Shown: positions 20,408 to 29,724, counted from the first letter of the stretch. The stretch: DNA of 36,942 bases from Ktedonobacteria bacterium (GCA_027307065.1 DAHUXT010000004.1:1-36942); one strand, 5' to 3'. Notes: generated by a model not told the origin, from the sequence alone. Made by a program: numbers and translations.

Positions 20408-21838
20408 CTATCCCTGCGCCGGACTGGCTTCGGCATCGGTTGCACCCTTCGTCCCGCTCTCGGTGTCGGTGCTTAGCGCCGGGCGCCGCGGTGGACGCCG
20501 TCGGCCCCGTGCCAGTCGGCGCGCCTCCTCCGCGGCTTTGAGCCGTGGCACGATGAACTGCACGTAGGCAAACGAGACGATAAACACGGCGCCCGTGATG
20601 AGTAGCGGCAGCGGTGTCGGCGAAATGGCGGCGGCAATGCCCAGCAGCCCGAAGATGACCGCAGTTAGAATCGGTATCGTCCAGCCGAGCTGGATGCGAA
20701 ACGAGCGCTCGCTGGTCGGCTGACGGCGGCGAAGCTGGATCACGCAGAGACCAGCCGCGGCATAGATCAACGCCTCCAGGACGGCTCCGACGAGAATCAG
20801 GACGGTGAACTCGCGGGTCATGTCGATGATCACCGCAACCACCGCCGAGGCGCCAGCCAGCAGCAGCACCGTCACCCACGGCACGGCGCGCGCCATATTG
20901 AGTCGTGCGAAGACTGGCGGCAGTGTGGCCTCGCGCGCGGCGGCATACAAAAACCGCGACGCGGTGGCAAACCCGCCATTGAAGGTCATGACTCCGGTGA
21001 AGAGTGTCGCGATTAACATCCAGATGACGCCCAGTTGGCCGAGCGCGGCGCGCCCCAACAGCATCTGTGGCACCGGACTATCGTTGAGCGCGCCGATGCC
21101 GACGAGATTGGTCGCCGCCAGGGTGAAGAGTGCATAGGAGACAAAGAGCAGGCCCAGCGCCACGAACATGCCGCGAGGAATCAGCCGGGTATCAGTCATC
21201 TCTTCGGAGAGGGGCGTCACCCATTCAAAGGCAGAGAAGACAAAGACGCCGACGGCGACGGCATTGAGCAGGTTGCCGGGATTTCCCAGGCCCGCCAGCG
21301 GCCGATGCAGGGTGAAGCCATGATGAGACAGCGCGAGTATCGAGATGATGGCGAGCGAGACGAGCAGCGTATAGGTGGTGATGTCTTGCAGCAGTCCTGC
21401 GATGCGAATGCCGAAGAGGTTCGCGCCCGCCGCAAACGCCAGTATCAGCAGAATCCAGAGGATCGCGGGCGTCTGCGGAAAGACAAAACTGACGGCGCTG
21501 CCCACCACGTAGCTATCGGCGGCGATCACCGCGACGATGGTAAGGACATAGGCGAATGAGATAGTGAGCGACGTCTTCTCGTTGAAGGCAGCGCGCAGAT
21601 ATTGGCGTATGGCCGCCGCCGACGGATAGAGCGCATTCAGCTCGGAGAAGCAGAGCGCGGCGAGCAGAGCCAACGCTCCCGCGATCAGCAGCGCGATCCA
21701 CGCGGAATCACCTGCCATATAGGTAGCCACCTGCACGCACGCCAGCAGACTGATCGCGGCGTATGCCAGGCCGGTGCTGGTCGAGACGATGGTGCGGAAG
21801 TGCAAAACGCGGCGAAGCGTTGGCGCCGTTGCGCTCAT
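20408..21838 (-). CDS. APC-family amino acid permease
   Basis: About 12 hydrophobic segments; GDSAWIALLIAGALALLAALCFSELNALYPSAAAIRQYL, FVFSAFEWVTPLSEEM; start placed at 21838. Confidence 0.88.
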   Translation of the reverse strand: MSATAPTLRRVLHFRTIVSTSTGLAYAAISLLACVQVATYMAGDSAWIALLIAGALALLAALCFSELNALYPSAAAIRQYLRAAFNEKTSLTISFAYVLTIVAVIAADSYVVGSAVSFVFPQTPAILWILLILAFAAGANLFGIRIAGLLQDITTYTLLVSLAIISILALSHHGFTLHRPLAGLGNPGNLLNAVAVGVFVFSAFEWVTPLSEEMTDTRLIPRGMFVALGLLFVSYALFTLAATNLVGIGALNDSPVPQMLLGRAALGQLGVIWMLIATLFTGVMTFNGGFATASRFLYAAAREATLPPVFARLNMARAVPWVTVLLLAGASAVVAVIIDMTREFTVLILVGAVLEALIYAAAGLCVIQLRRRQPTSERSFRIQLGWTIPILTAVIFGLLGIAAAISPTPLPLLITGAVFIVSFAYVQFIVPRLKAAEEARRLARGRRRPPRRPALSTDTESGTKGATDAEASPAQG

Positions 21839-21858
21839 AGTTGGCGATTCTCCCTGGT

Positions 21859-21894
21859 TAGCATACGATGCGTGCCGCCTTGAAGCGTATGCTA
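21859..21894. repeat. Inverted repeat upstream of the permease gene
   Basis: TAGCATACG - 18 nt - CGTATGCTA, perfect 9-bp arms. Confidence 0.75.
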
Positions 21895-21970
21895 GCATGG
21901 CTGTCCAGCGCAGGGGAGCGTTCATCGTGCGCTCCGAATTCCGGGCGGCTCCGGCCAACAGGGAATCGCG

Positions 21971-21999
21971 CTGGCAGGATACGCCGCGTCCTTTGCCAG
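21971..21999. other. Hairpin in the mtnP-permease intergenic region
   Basis: CTGGCA/TGCCAG with inner GGA/TCC pairing; no T-tract on the minus strand. Confidence 0.5.
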
Positions 22000-22035
22000 T
22001 GACATGCTAGCCATATACTACCGAGGATTGACCAG

Positions 22036-22923
22036 TTACCCCGCCAAATATTTCTCCAGCAGCAGCGCGTAGCGTTCGCGGACCTCGCCGGGAATGGCTG
22101 TTGGGTCCGTGATGATGGCATTGTTGAGCGCGCTTGCACACGTGCAGGGCGACGACGAGCGGTCGCTGGGAAGTTGGGTGGCGACGGTACGGATGATGCG
22201 CTGGGCATTGGCGACGTTCTTCTGCAGATTGGCGATCACCATCTCCACGGTCACAGGCTGCTCGCTTTCGTGCCAGGCGTCGTAGTCGGTGACACAGGCA
22301 ATCGTCGCGTAGCACAGTTCAGCCTCGCGCGCGAGCTTCGCTTCCGGCAGCGCCGTCATGCCGATCAGGTCGCAGCCAAGCTGGCGATAGATGCGCGACT
22401 CCGCCCTGGTCGAGAACAGTGGACCTTCCATACAGACGTATGTGCCGCCACGATGACAGGTCACGTCCTCAAGTGACGACATCGTCTCCCAGAGGACGTC
22501 GCTCAGGTGTGGACAGAACGGATCGGCGAACGAGGCATGCACGACTATGCCGCCCTCGAAGAAGGTACCTGGCCGCAGCTTCGTGCGGTCAAATATCTGG
22601 TCGGGCAGCACAAGATGGAGCGGGGCGTAGTCCTCGCGCAGGCTGCCGACGGCGCTGACCGAGAGCACCCACTGCACGCCGAGCCGTTTGAGTGCCCAGA
22701 TGTTGGCGCGAGAGGGTACCTCCGTCGGGTTGAGGCGATGGCCACGCCCATGCCGTGGCAGAAACGCCAGCGAAACGTCACCCAGCTTTCCGACGGTGAT
22801 GGCATCGCTAGGGTCGCCGAACGGCGTCTCGACACGCACCTCGCGCACCTCGGCCAGGCCATCCATCTGATAGAGTCCGCTGCCGCCAATGACGCCAATC
22901 GTTGCCCGCGGTAGCTCGGCCAT
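22036..22923 (-). CDS. mtnP: S-methyl-5'-thioadenosine phosphorylase
   Basis: IGVIGGSGLYQMDGL, FLPRHGRGHRLNPTEVPSRANIWALKRLG, YVCMEGPLFSTRAESRIYRQLGCDLIGMTALPEAKLAREAELCYATIACVTDYD. Confidence 0.95.
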   Translation of the reverse strand: MAELPRATIGVIGGSGLYQMDGLAEVREVRVETPFGDPSDAITVGKLGDVSLAFLPRHGRGHRLNPTEVPSRANIWALKRLGVQWVLSVSAVGSLREDYAPLHLVLPDQIFDRTKLRPGTFFEGGIVVHASFADPFCPHLSDVLWETMSSLEDVTCHRGGTYVCMEGPLFSTRAESRIYRQLGCDLIGMTALPEAKLAREAELCYATIACVTDYDAWHESEQPVTVEMVIANLQKNVANAQRIIRTVATQLPSDRSSSPCTCASALNNAIITDPTAIPGEVRERYALLLEKYLAG

Positions 22924-22952
22924 GACATCCTCCCTGTTCAGCGCTCATCCTG

Positions 22953-24392
22953 CTAACCATCCCAGCCGTATGCGCCTGAGGCATCGTCGTCTGGTGACGA
23001 GACGGCAAAGCGAATCGGCACTGTTTGATCACCGCCGTTGGTACGCACCGCCAGATGACAGACATACTGGCCAGAACGCAGTCCGGTAGCGTCAATCGTA
23101 ATCTGCAAATTGTCCGTCGTGCTATCGATCTTCTTTGGCGAGGCCTTGAGACAATCGATGTTCGTCTCGACAGTGCCCTTCAGCGTGCCCTGACCGCGAT
23201 TGGAGATTTCGAGTGTTAGCGTCACTGATCCGCCCTCAGCGATATATCCGGCGTCCAGACGGAGCGGGCGCACCGACAGCCTCGGTGGCACTGTGCCTTT
23301 GGGCGTGCCGCCGCTGTTGCCGTTCGCAGGCCCAGCCGTTGTGCGGACCGGTGGTGCGCCAGTTGGCGAGCGTGGATATCTGGGCACTGTATCGGGGATG
23401 CGCGTTGGAATCGGGTGCCTCCCGCTGGACGACCCCGACAATGGACGATCGGGACGTATGGCAGCTTCCAGCGCCTCGCGCATCTTCTCGGCCGAGACAA
23501 AGCGATCGGCGGACGTAAGGTTCAGCGCCTGCTGCACAACGCGCTCGACAATCTCAGGCACCTGCGGAGCGTGAACGCGAATGGGCGTCAGTGGCTGGCC
23601 GTTCATGCGTTGCGGCGCTGACTCGGGCACGCGGCCAGTCAAGAGGTGGTAAAGCGATGCTCCAAGCGCATACAAATCCGACCGCGGCTCCGAGCGGCCA
23701 GAGTACTGCTCCGGGGGAGCGTAGCCGTCAGTGCCAAGTTGTGTCGTGTCGCGTGAATTCGCCGAGTAGAACCAGCGCGCGATGCCGAAATCGATCAACT
23801 TGAGGTGGCCATCTGGTGTCAGCATGACATTGGGCGGCTTGAGATCACGGTAGACAATGGGTGGTTGCTGGTGGTGTAGATACGCCAGCACATCGCAGAG
23901 AGCGATCCCCCACGCCACAACGCGCGCCCATTCGACGGGATGTTGCAGTGCCATCATCTCGTCTTCGAGTGTGCAACCGGGGACATACTCCATCACCAAG
24001 TAGTGGTGGCCATCCTCGACGAAGATGTCGAGCACGCGCGCCAGTGCGGGATGTTGCAGCGCCGCCAGCATGCGTTCTTCGCGCATGAAGCTGTTGATGG
24101 CAGTATCGCGCTCTTCGGTGGTTCGTTGTGTCTCGCGCATCTCTTTGAGCGCGACGGCTGTTCCACCATCGTAGGTGTCGCGGGCGAGATAGACGGCACT
24201 GTGGCCGCCCTGCGCCAACTTGCGATCGATGAAATAGCGTTGGCGCAGCAGGGTCCCAGGAGGGATCTGGCCAGGTTTGTGCAAGTTCTGGCCACCCGCG
24301 GCCTGTGAAACTACAGGTGCGCCACACCCGGGACAAAAAAGCGCATCAGGCGGCAGGCGGTGCCCGCACCGTGCGCAGGATGCTTCGGACAC
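22953..24392 (-). CDS. Eukaryote-like Ser/Thr protein kinase with N-terminal zinc ribbon and C-terminal beta-rich (Ig-like) domain
   Basis: CARCGHRLPPDALFCPGCGAP; KLAQGGHSAVYLAR, VYRDLKPPNVMLT, DFGIAR, GTDGYAPPEQY; C-terminal VTLTLEISNRGQGTLKG... Confidence 0.92.
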   Translation of the reverse strand: MSEASCARCGHRLPPDALFCPGCGAPVVSQAAGGQNLHKPGQIPPGTLLRQRYFIDRKLAQGGHSAVYLARDTYDGGTAVALKEMRETQRTTEERDTAINSFMREERMLAALQHPALARVLDIFVEDGHHYLVMEYVPGCTLEDEMMALQHPVEWARVVAWGIALCDVLAYLHHQQPPIVYRDLKPPNVMLTPDGHLKLIDFGIARWFYSANSRDTTQLGTDGYAPPEQYSGRSEPRSDLYALGASLYHLLTGRVPESAPQRMNGQPLTPIRVHAPQVPEIVERVVQQALNLTSADRFVSAEKMREALEAAIRPDRPLSGSSSGRHPIPTRIPDTVPRYPRSPTGAPPVRTTAGPANGNSGGTPKGTVPPRLSVRPLRLDAGYIAEGGSVTLTLEISNRGQGTLKGTVETNIDCLKASPKKIDSTTDNLQITIDATGLRSGQYVCHLAVRTNGGDQTVPIRFAVSSPDDDASGAYGWDG

Positions 24393-24612
24393 TATGCCAG
24401 CTCCTGCCGGGTCGGAGTACAGCGATTATGGACGCTATTCTCGATGTGGCTCACAGTAGCGGATATCGGAGGACAGTGTCCGTCTGATTCTGCCGAGGCA
24501 TTGTAACATACCCTGCCCCCGCCGTGACAATACGATGGCGGCGAATGCTGTTCGGCTGTGTGAATCCCGCAGTCAAGCCTATCACGCCCGATTAGAGGAA
24601 GCTTTGTTTCGC

Positions 24613-24642
24613 TTGCTGTATTTCATGCGCATGTGCTACACT
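24613..24642 (+). promoter_or_regulatory. Putative promoter for infC
   Basis: TTGCTG - 18 nt - TACACT, with TGn upstream of the -10 (TGCTACACT). Confidence 0.5.
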
Positions 24643-24794
24643 AGATCAGATTATCGCGCGATTTATGGAGAAGCGACCCGCGTATCCTCAAGTCCGCGCC
24701 GACACGGCTAGCAATGGCGCGTGATAGGCGGCGAAACTCTGGGCGAATAGCGGGCCAGTGACGTGCGAGTCGGAGTACTGGAGGTGTTGGTTTT

Positions 24795-25523
24795 TTGGCT
24801 ATCAACAGGGATTTCCGGGGAGACAATCGCGCACGTGAGACACGGGTCAACGAGCGGATTCGTGCGCGCGAGGTGCGGGTGATCGATGAAGAAGGGCAGA
24901 TGGTCGGCGTTATGACGTCGGGTCAGGCGCTGTCGCTGGCGCGTGAGCGCGGACTGGATCTCGTTGAGGTGTCGCCGATGGCGGTGCCGCCAGTCTGCAA
25001 GATCATGGACTATGGGCGGTTCAAGTACGAGCAGTCAAAGAAAGAGAATGAGGCTCGTAAACATCAGAAGATCTCGGAGTTGAAGGAAATCCGGCTGAGT
25101 CCGCGAACCGACGACCATGATCTTTCGGTGAAGGCGCGCAAGATCGAGGAATTTCTGAGCGAAGGCGATAAGGTCAAGGTTGGGGTACGGTTCCGCGGAC
25201 GCGAACTGGCCCACCCGGAGATCGGTCGCCTGCTACTCGAAAAGATTATCGCTGGCCTGAAGAGCATTGCCGTGATCGAGCGCCCGCCGCTGATGGAGGG
25301 CAAGATCATGTCGATGATCGTGTCGCGAGCGCCCGGCTGGGAGCCTCCCAAAAAGGCCGCGCCTGTTGCTCGCTCGCGCAAGAACAGCCACGGTCCAGCG
25401 CCTGCGAGTAACGCGGCGGATGACGATGTCACTGACGATGTCACTGACGATGTCACTCAACAGCAAACTACTCCCGCAGCGACAACAGCGACCGCCGAGG
25501 CGGAAGAGTCAGCAGAAGCGTAG
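24795..25523 (+). CDS. infC: Translation initiation factor IF-3 with acidic/low-complexity C-terminal extension
   Basis: NERIRAREVRVIDEEGQMVGVMTSGQALSLARERGLDLVEVSPMAVPPVCKIMDYGRFKYEQSKKE; TTG start with GGAGGTG upstream. Confidence 0.96.
   Translation: MAINRDFRGDNRARETRVNERIRAREVRVIDEEGQMVGVMTSGQALSLARERGLDLVEVSPMAVPPVCKIMDYGRFKYEQSKKENEARKHQKISELKEIRLSPRTDDHDLSVKARKIEEFLSEGDKVKVGVRFRGRELAHPEIGRLLLEKIIAGLKSIAVIERPPLMEGKIMSMIVSRAPGWEPPKKAAPVARSRKNSHGPAPASNAADDDVTDDVTDDVTQQQTTPAATTATAEAEESAEA
25422..25457 (+). repeat. Three perfect 12-bp tandem repeats in the infC 3' coding region
   Basis: (gacgatgtcact)x3, encoding DDVT repeats. Confidence 0.95.
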
Positions 25524-25645
25524 AGCCCCTTGATCCCGTTGCCATAGTCAAAACCACTCGTGGCACTCTGGAAATGACGGTCATGCGACGCCAAGTTGCG
25601 TGGCCGTCTCGCGTTTCCACGTGGAGCGCTTGGGGCAAATTCGTT

Positions 25646-26122
25646 TCAGCCAGCGTGCTTGAATCCAGCCGCCAGCATGGTCAGCGGCTCATCGCGTCGC
25701 CGCACGGTCGCGCCGACCACCTGCGCCAGCAAGAGCGTCGAGTCGCCCGCAGGCATCTCGCCCTGCACACGGCATTCTACCGACGCCGCGCACTCCAGCA
25801 GCACCGGACACCCCGTCTCGCCGACGCCAAACGACAGGTTATCGAGCTTGCCTGGGTGCTTGGCCAGCGATTTTCCCAACTGCCCCGCAAGTTCGCGTTG
25901 ATCCGCGGAATACATATTGACGGCGAAGAGCCCCGTACGCCGTATGATCGGCAGCGAGACGGAGTCGTTCTCGATCGAGAGCATCAGCAGCGGTGGGTCG
26001 AACGAGACCTGCGAAACCCAGTTCGCGGTGAATGCGTTGCGCTGCTGGTCGTCGCCGAGCGTGATGGCGTACAGCCCATAGGTGAAAAGGCGTAACGCCT
26101 CCTTCTTGATCGCGTCGTCCAT
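25646..26122 (-). CDS. Flavin reductase-like (FMN-binding split barrel) protein
   Basis: LFTYGLYAITLGDDQQRNAFTANWVSQVSFDPPLLMLSIENDSVSLPIIRRTGLFAVNMYS; start at ATG 26122 preferred over 26308. Confidence 0.85.
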   Translation of the reverse strand: MDDAIKKEALRLFTYGLYAITLGDDQQRNAFTANWVSQVSFDPPLLMLSIENDSVSLPIIRRTGLFAVNMYSADQRELAGQLGKSLAKHPGKLDNLSFGVGETGCPVLLECAASVECRVQGEMPAGDSTLLLAQVVGATVRRRDEPLTMLAAGFKHAG

Positions 26123-26184
26123 GGGTCCTGGTCCTTTCGCGCTGAAAATGTGGTATCCGTGCACGCTAAACTGCTTATCAGCAG

Positions 26185-26275
26185 GCAACCTGTTGCGTAG
26201 TATGCCGCGCGGAATGCTCTCTTGACCATATTGGTCTCCACGTGGCATACTATATCCTAGCAGGTTAGTCAGGAT
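26185..26275. promoter_or_regulatory. Palindrome-rich divergent control region between flavin reductase and sufB
   Basis: GCAAC-CT-GTTGC (26185-26196); TAGTATGCC...GGCATACTA (26198-26206/26244-26252); GACCA-TAT-TGGTC (26224-26236); ATCCT-N12-AGGAT (26254-26275). Confidence 0.5.
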
Positions 26276-26383
26276 TATGAACCGTCGCGCATTGAGTGCG
26301 CGATTCACACTGGTGATGCCCGATCATCCGTCGGACCAGATACTTCAAGGCCCGCAGTATTCCACCCTAGTGGAGGCAGAATA

Positions 26384-27790
26384 GTGGCAACAGATACCAT
26401 TGTCGGCAACGACCTCGAACAATACAAGTGGGGCTTCAGCAAGCCTGAGAATTACGTCTTCAAATCGCGCAAGGGCTTGTCGCACGAAATCGTCGAGGAG
26501 ATTAGCCAGCTCAAGGGCGAGCCGCAGTGGATGCGTGACTTCCGCCATAAGAGTCTGGATCTCTTCCTCAAGCGGCCGATGCCAACCTGGGGCGGCGACC
26601 TGAGCGGGATCGACTTCGACGATATCTATTACTACGTCAAGCCGACCGAGCAGGCAGGCGCCACATGGGACGATCTGCCCGAAGAGATCAAGGACACGTT
26701 CGAAAAGTTGGGCATTCCCGAGGCGGAGCGCAAGTATCTGGCTGGCGTCGGCGCACAGTACGAGTCTGAGGTGATCTATCACAAGGTGCGCGAAGATCTC
26801 GAGCGCCAGGGTGTCATCTTTGTGGACCCGAACACCGGCCTGCGCGAGCACGAGGATCTCTTCCGCAAGTATTTCGCGACGGTGATTCCGCCGAACGATA
26901 ACAAGTTCTCCGCGCTCAATAGCGCTGTCTGGAGCGGTGGCAGCTTCATCTACATCCCGAAGGGTGTGCGCGTCGAGATTCCGCTACAGGCTTACTTCCG
27001 CATCAACGCCCGCAATATGGGGCAGTTCGAGCGGACGCTTATCATCGCCGACGAAGACAGCTACGTACACTATGTAGAGGGCTGCACGGCGCCAACGTAC
27101 ACGTCCGACAGCCTCCACAGCGCCGTCGTCGAGATCATCATCCACAAGAATGCGCGGGTACGATACACCACCATCCAGAACTGGTCGAAGAACGTCTACA
27201 ATCTGGTGACGAAACGCGCCGCCGCCTATCGCGATGCGACGATGGAATGGGTAGACGGGAATCTTGGCTCGAAAGTGACCATGAAGTATCCGGCGGTGTG
27301 GCTGATGGGCCAGCACGCGCGTGGCGAGGTGCTCTCGGTGGCGTTTGCCAGCGATGGTCAGCACCAGGACGCGGGCGGCAAGGTGGTGCATGTCGCGCCA
27401 AATACGTCGTCGCAGATCGTTTCGAAGTCCATCTCGAAGGGCAGCGGCCGCTCCAGCTATCGCGGGCTGCTGAAGGTGCAAAAGGGCGCGACCAATGTGA
27501 AGTCCAACGTGCGCTGCGATGCGCTGCTGCTGGACGAAGCGAGCCGCACCGACACCTATCCGTACATCGAAATCGAGGAAGAGGACGTCGAAATTGGGCA
27601 CGAGGCAACTGTCTCGAAGGTCGGTGAGGAACAGCTCTTCTACCTGATGAGCCGTGGTCTCTCCGAGAGCGAGGCGTACTCGATGATCGTCAGTGGCTTC
27701 ATCGAGCCGATTGCCAAGGAACTGCCGCTAGAATACGCCGTCGAATTGAACCGGCTGATTCAACTGGAGATGTCGGGCTCGGTCGGATAG
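26384..27790 (+). CDS. sufB: Fe-S cluster assembly protein SufB
   Basis: 468 aa, [86 protein letters not shown] start. Confidence 0.97.
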   Translation: MATDTIVGNDLEQYKWGFSKPENYVFKSRKGLSHEIVEEISQLKGEPQWMRDFRHKSLDLFLKRPMPTWGGDLSGIDFDDIYYYVKPTEQAGATWDDLPEEIKDTFEKLGIPEAERKYLAGVGAQYESEVIYHKVREDLERQGVIFVDPNTGLREHEDLFRKYFATVIPPNDNKFSALNSAVWSGGSFIYIPKGVRVEIPLQAYFRINARNMGQFERTLIIADEDSYVHYVEGCTAPTYTSDSLHSAVVEIIIHKNARVRYTTIQNWSKNVYNLVTKRAAAYRDATMEWVDGNLGSKVTMKYPAVWLMGQHARGEVLSVAFASDGQHQDAGGKVVHVAPNTSSQIVSKSISKGSGRSSYRGLLKVQKGATNVKSNVRCDALLLDEASRTDTYPYIEIEEEDVEIGHEATVSKVGEEQLFYLMSRGLSESEAYSMIVSGFIEPIAKELPLEYAVELNRLIQLEMSGSVG

Positions 27791-27890
27791 GCCGCGCATT
27801 CGCGAGCCAGGCTGTGCGGTGGGAGCAATCTCGCCGCGAATGGCCTCCTTTGGCTGGCGGACTCCGTCGGGAGAGACGTACTACCGAATC

Positions 27891-27930
27891 ATTCAACATC
27901 GTTCAGGATTGTTCAGGATTGTTCGGGATG
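27891..27930. repeat. 10-bp tandem repeats between sufB and sufD
   Basis: attcaacatc / gttcaggatt / gttcaggatt / gttcgggatg. Confidence 0.75.
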
Positions 27931-27935
27931 GTTTC

Positions 27936-27971
27936 AGGCGGGGCGGCTCTGGCTGCTCCGCCTTCATTTTT
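27936..27971 (+). terminator. Terminator/attenuator-like hairpin between sufB and sufD
   Basis: AGGCGGGGCGG/CCGCCT-side 11-bp stem (27936-27946/27953-27963, two G-U pairs) followed by TCATTTTT. Confidence 0.6.
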
Positions 27972-28009
27972 CGCCTTGAAATTGTTGCGGTAAAAAAGGG
28001 GATAATTCC

Positions 28010-29344
28010 ATGACTGCTCCTGTGGCCCGGCGCGGCTTCAGCGAAGAGGCGATTCACGCGCTGAGTGAGCGCCAGGGTGAACCGGCATGGATGCGCGAGC
28101 GTCGGCTGGATGCCTGGAAGATCTACGAAAGCCTGCCAATGCCGACCCGCCAGGATGAAGAGTGGCGGCGTACCGACCTGCGCGCGCTCAAGTTGGACGA
28201 CATCGCGCCATTCGCCGAAGACGCCGCCTTGTCTCACAGTCTGCTGCCACAATCCGAGCGCGACGAGGCTTTCGCGGGCATTCTGGCGTTGCGCAACGGC
28301 GAGCGCGTGGAACACTCCCTCCGCGACGATCTTCGCAGCCAGGGTGTGATTTTCACCGATTTGCGTTCGGCCATTCAGGAGCATGGCGAGTTGGTGCGGA
28401 AGCACTTCATGACGCGCTGTGTGCCAGCCAACGACAGCAAGTTCGCCGCGCTGCATGGCGCATTCTGGCAAAATGGCGTCTTCCTCTACGTGCCGAAGGG
28501 CGTCGCCGTCACAGAGCCGTTCCGCGTGATTGTCTCCGCCGCGCTTCAGGGTTCGGCCGGTCTGGCACATACGCTGGTGGTGCTGGATGAAGGCGCGCAG
28601 GCCACGCTCGTCGAAGATGCCGCCTCGGATAAGACCACCGAGCAGGGGATGAGCAGCCGCGTCGTCGAGTTGATTATGGAGCGGGCGTCGGTGCTGCATT
28701 ACGTGGGCGTCCAACGTCTCGGCCGCGCTGTCTACGACTTCCATACCGAACGTGTGCTGCTCGGGCGCGATACCAATGCCACGCTACAAACCATCGAGCT
28801 AGGCAGCCGTCTCACCAAAGGACGGGTCGAGGCGATCCTCTCGGGTGATGGTGCGAGCGTCAAGCTGCTCGGCCTCTACATCGCCGATGGCAAGCAGCAT
28901 ATGGACCGCTACACGCTGCAGGACCACCGTGCCGCGAGTGGTACCAGTGACCTGCTCTTCAAGGGAGTGGTAACCGACGAGGCGCGTTCGGTCTACTCAG
29001 GACTTATTCGGGTGATGCCAGAGGGCAAAGGGACGGCGGCCTATCAGCAGAATCGCAATTTGCTGCTGAGTCGTAAAGCGCGCGCCGACTCGATCCCGAA
29101 TCTGGAGATCGGCGCCAACGACATCATTGGCTGCACGCATGGCGCGACCGTCGGCAAGGTGGATGAAGAGCAGCTTTTCTATCTGATGTGCCGCGGGCTG
29201 ACGCGTGTGGATGCGACCCGGCTGATTGTTGAGGGTTTTGTCGATCCGCTAGTGGCCGATGTGCCGGTAGCGGGCCTGCGAGACACATTGCGCCGCGAGA
29301 TTTCAGCACGCGTGGGCGAGGCTGAGACGGCGCTGGCATCATAG
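28010..29344 (+). CDS. sufD: Fe-S cluster assembly protein SufD (SufB/SufD family)
   Basis: [57 protein letters not shown]. Confidence 0.95.
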   Translation: MTAPVARRGFSEEAIHALSERQGEPAWMRERRLDAWKIYESLPMPTRQDEEWRRTDLRALKLDDIAPFAEDAALSHSLLPQSERDEAFAGILALRNGERVEHSLRDDLRSQGVIFTDLRSAIQEHGELVRKHFMTRCVPANDSKFAALHGAFWQNGVFLYVPKGVAVTEPFRVIVSAALQGSAGLAHTLVVLDEGAQATLVEDAASDKTTEQGMSSRVVELIMERASVLHYVGVQRLGRAVYDFHTERVLLGRDTNATLQTIELGSRLTKGRVEAILSGDGASVKLLGLYIADGKQHMDRYTLQDHRAASGTSDLLFKGVVTDEARSVYSGLIRVMPEGKGTAAYQQNRNLLLSRKARADSIPNLEIGANDIIGCTHGATVGKVDEEQLFYLMCRGLTRVDATRLIVEGFVDPLVADVPVAGLRDTLRREISARVGEAETALAS

Positions 29345-29374
29345 TAGCGGTATTCTGCGAGGGAGTAATGTGAT

Positions 29375-29692
29375 ATGGCAATCGTCGAGGTTGGCCCGGA
29401 GGGTGACATCGAGCCGGGTCAGTCGGCGTGCGTCGTCGTCGGCGATACACCAATAGCGATTTTCAACGTCAATGGTGAACTGTATGCGATCGGCGATACC
29501 TGCACGCACGAAGATTTTTCGCTTTCCGAGGGCGAAGTTTTCGAGGATGCAACCGTCGAGTGCGCGCTGCACGGATCGCGGTTCGACCTTCACACCGGTG
29601 AGGCGCTCTCGCTACCGGCAACCGGTTCAGCGGGCAGATATGACGTCTGGGTTGAGGACGGCATGATCAAAATCGATGTGCCAGAGGCGTGA
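29375..29692 (+). CDS. Rieske [2Fe-2S] ferredoxin-like protein
   Basis: CTHEDFSLSEG...VECALHGSRFDLHTGEALSLPA (CxH...CxxH). Confidence 0.93.
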   Translation: MAIVEVGPEGDIEPGQSACVVVGDTPIAIFNVNGELYAIGDTCTHEDFSLSEGEVFEDATVECALHGSRFDLHTGEALSLPATGSAGRYDVWVEDGMIKIDVPEA

Positions 29693-29724
29693 CGACCACC
29701 ATCAAACACGCGAGGCGAGATCGA

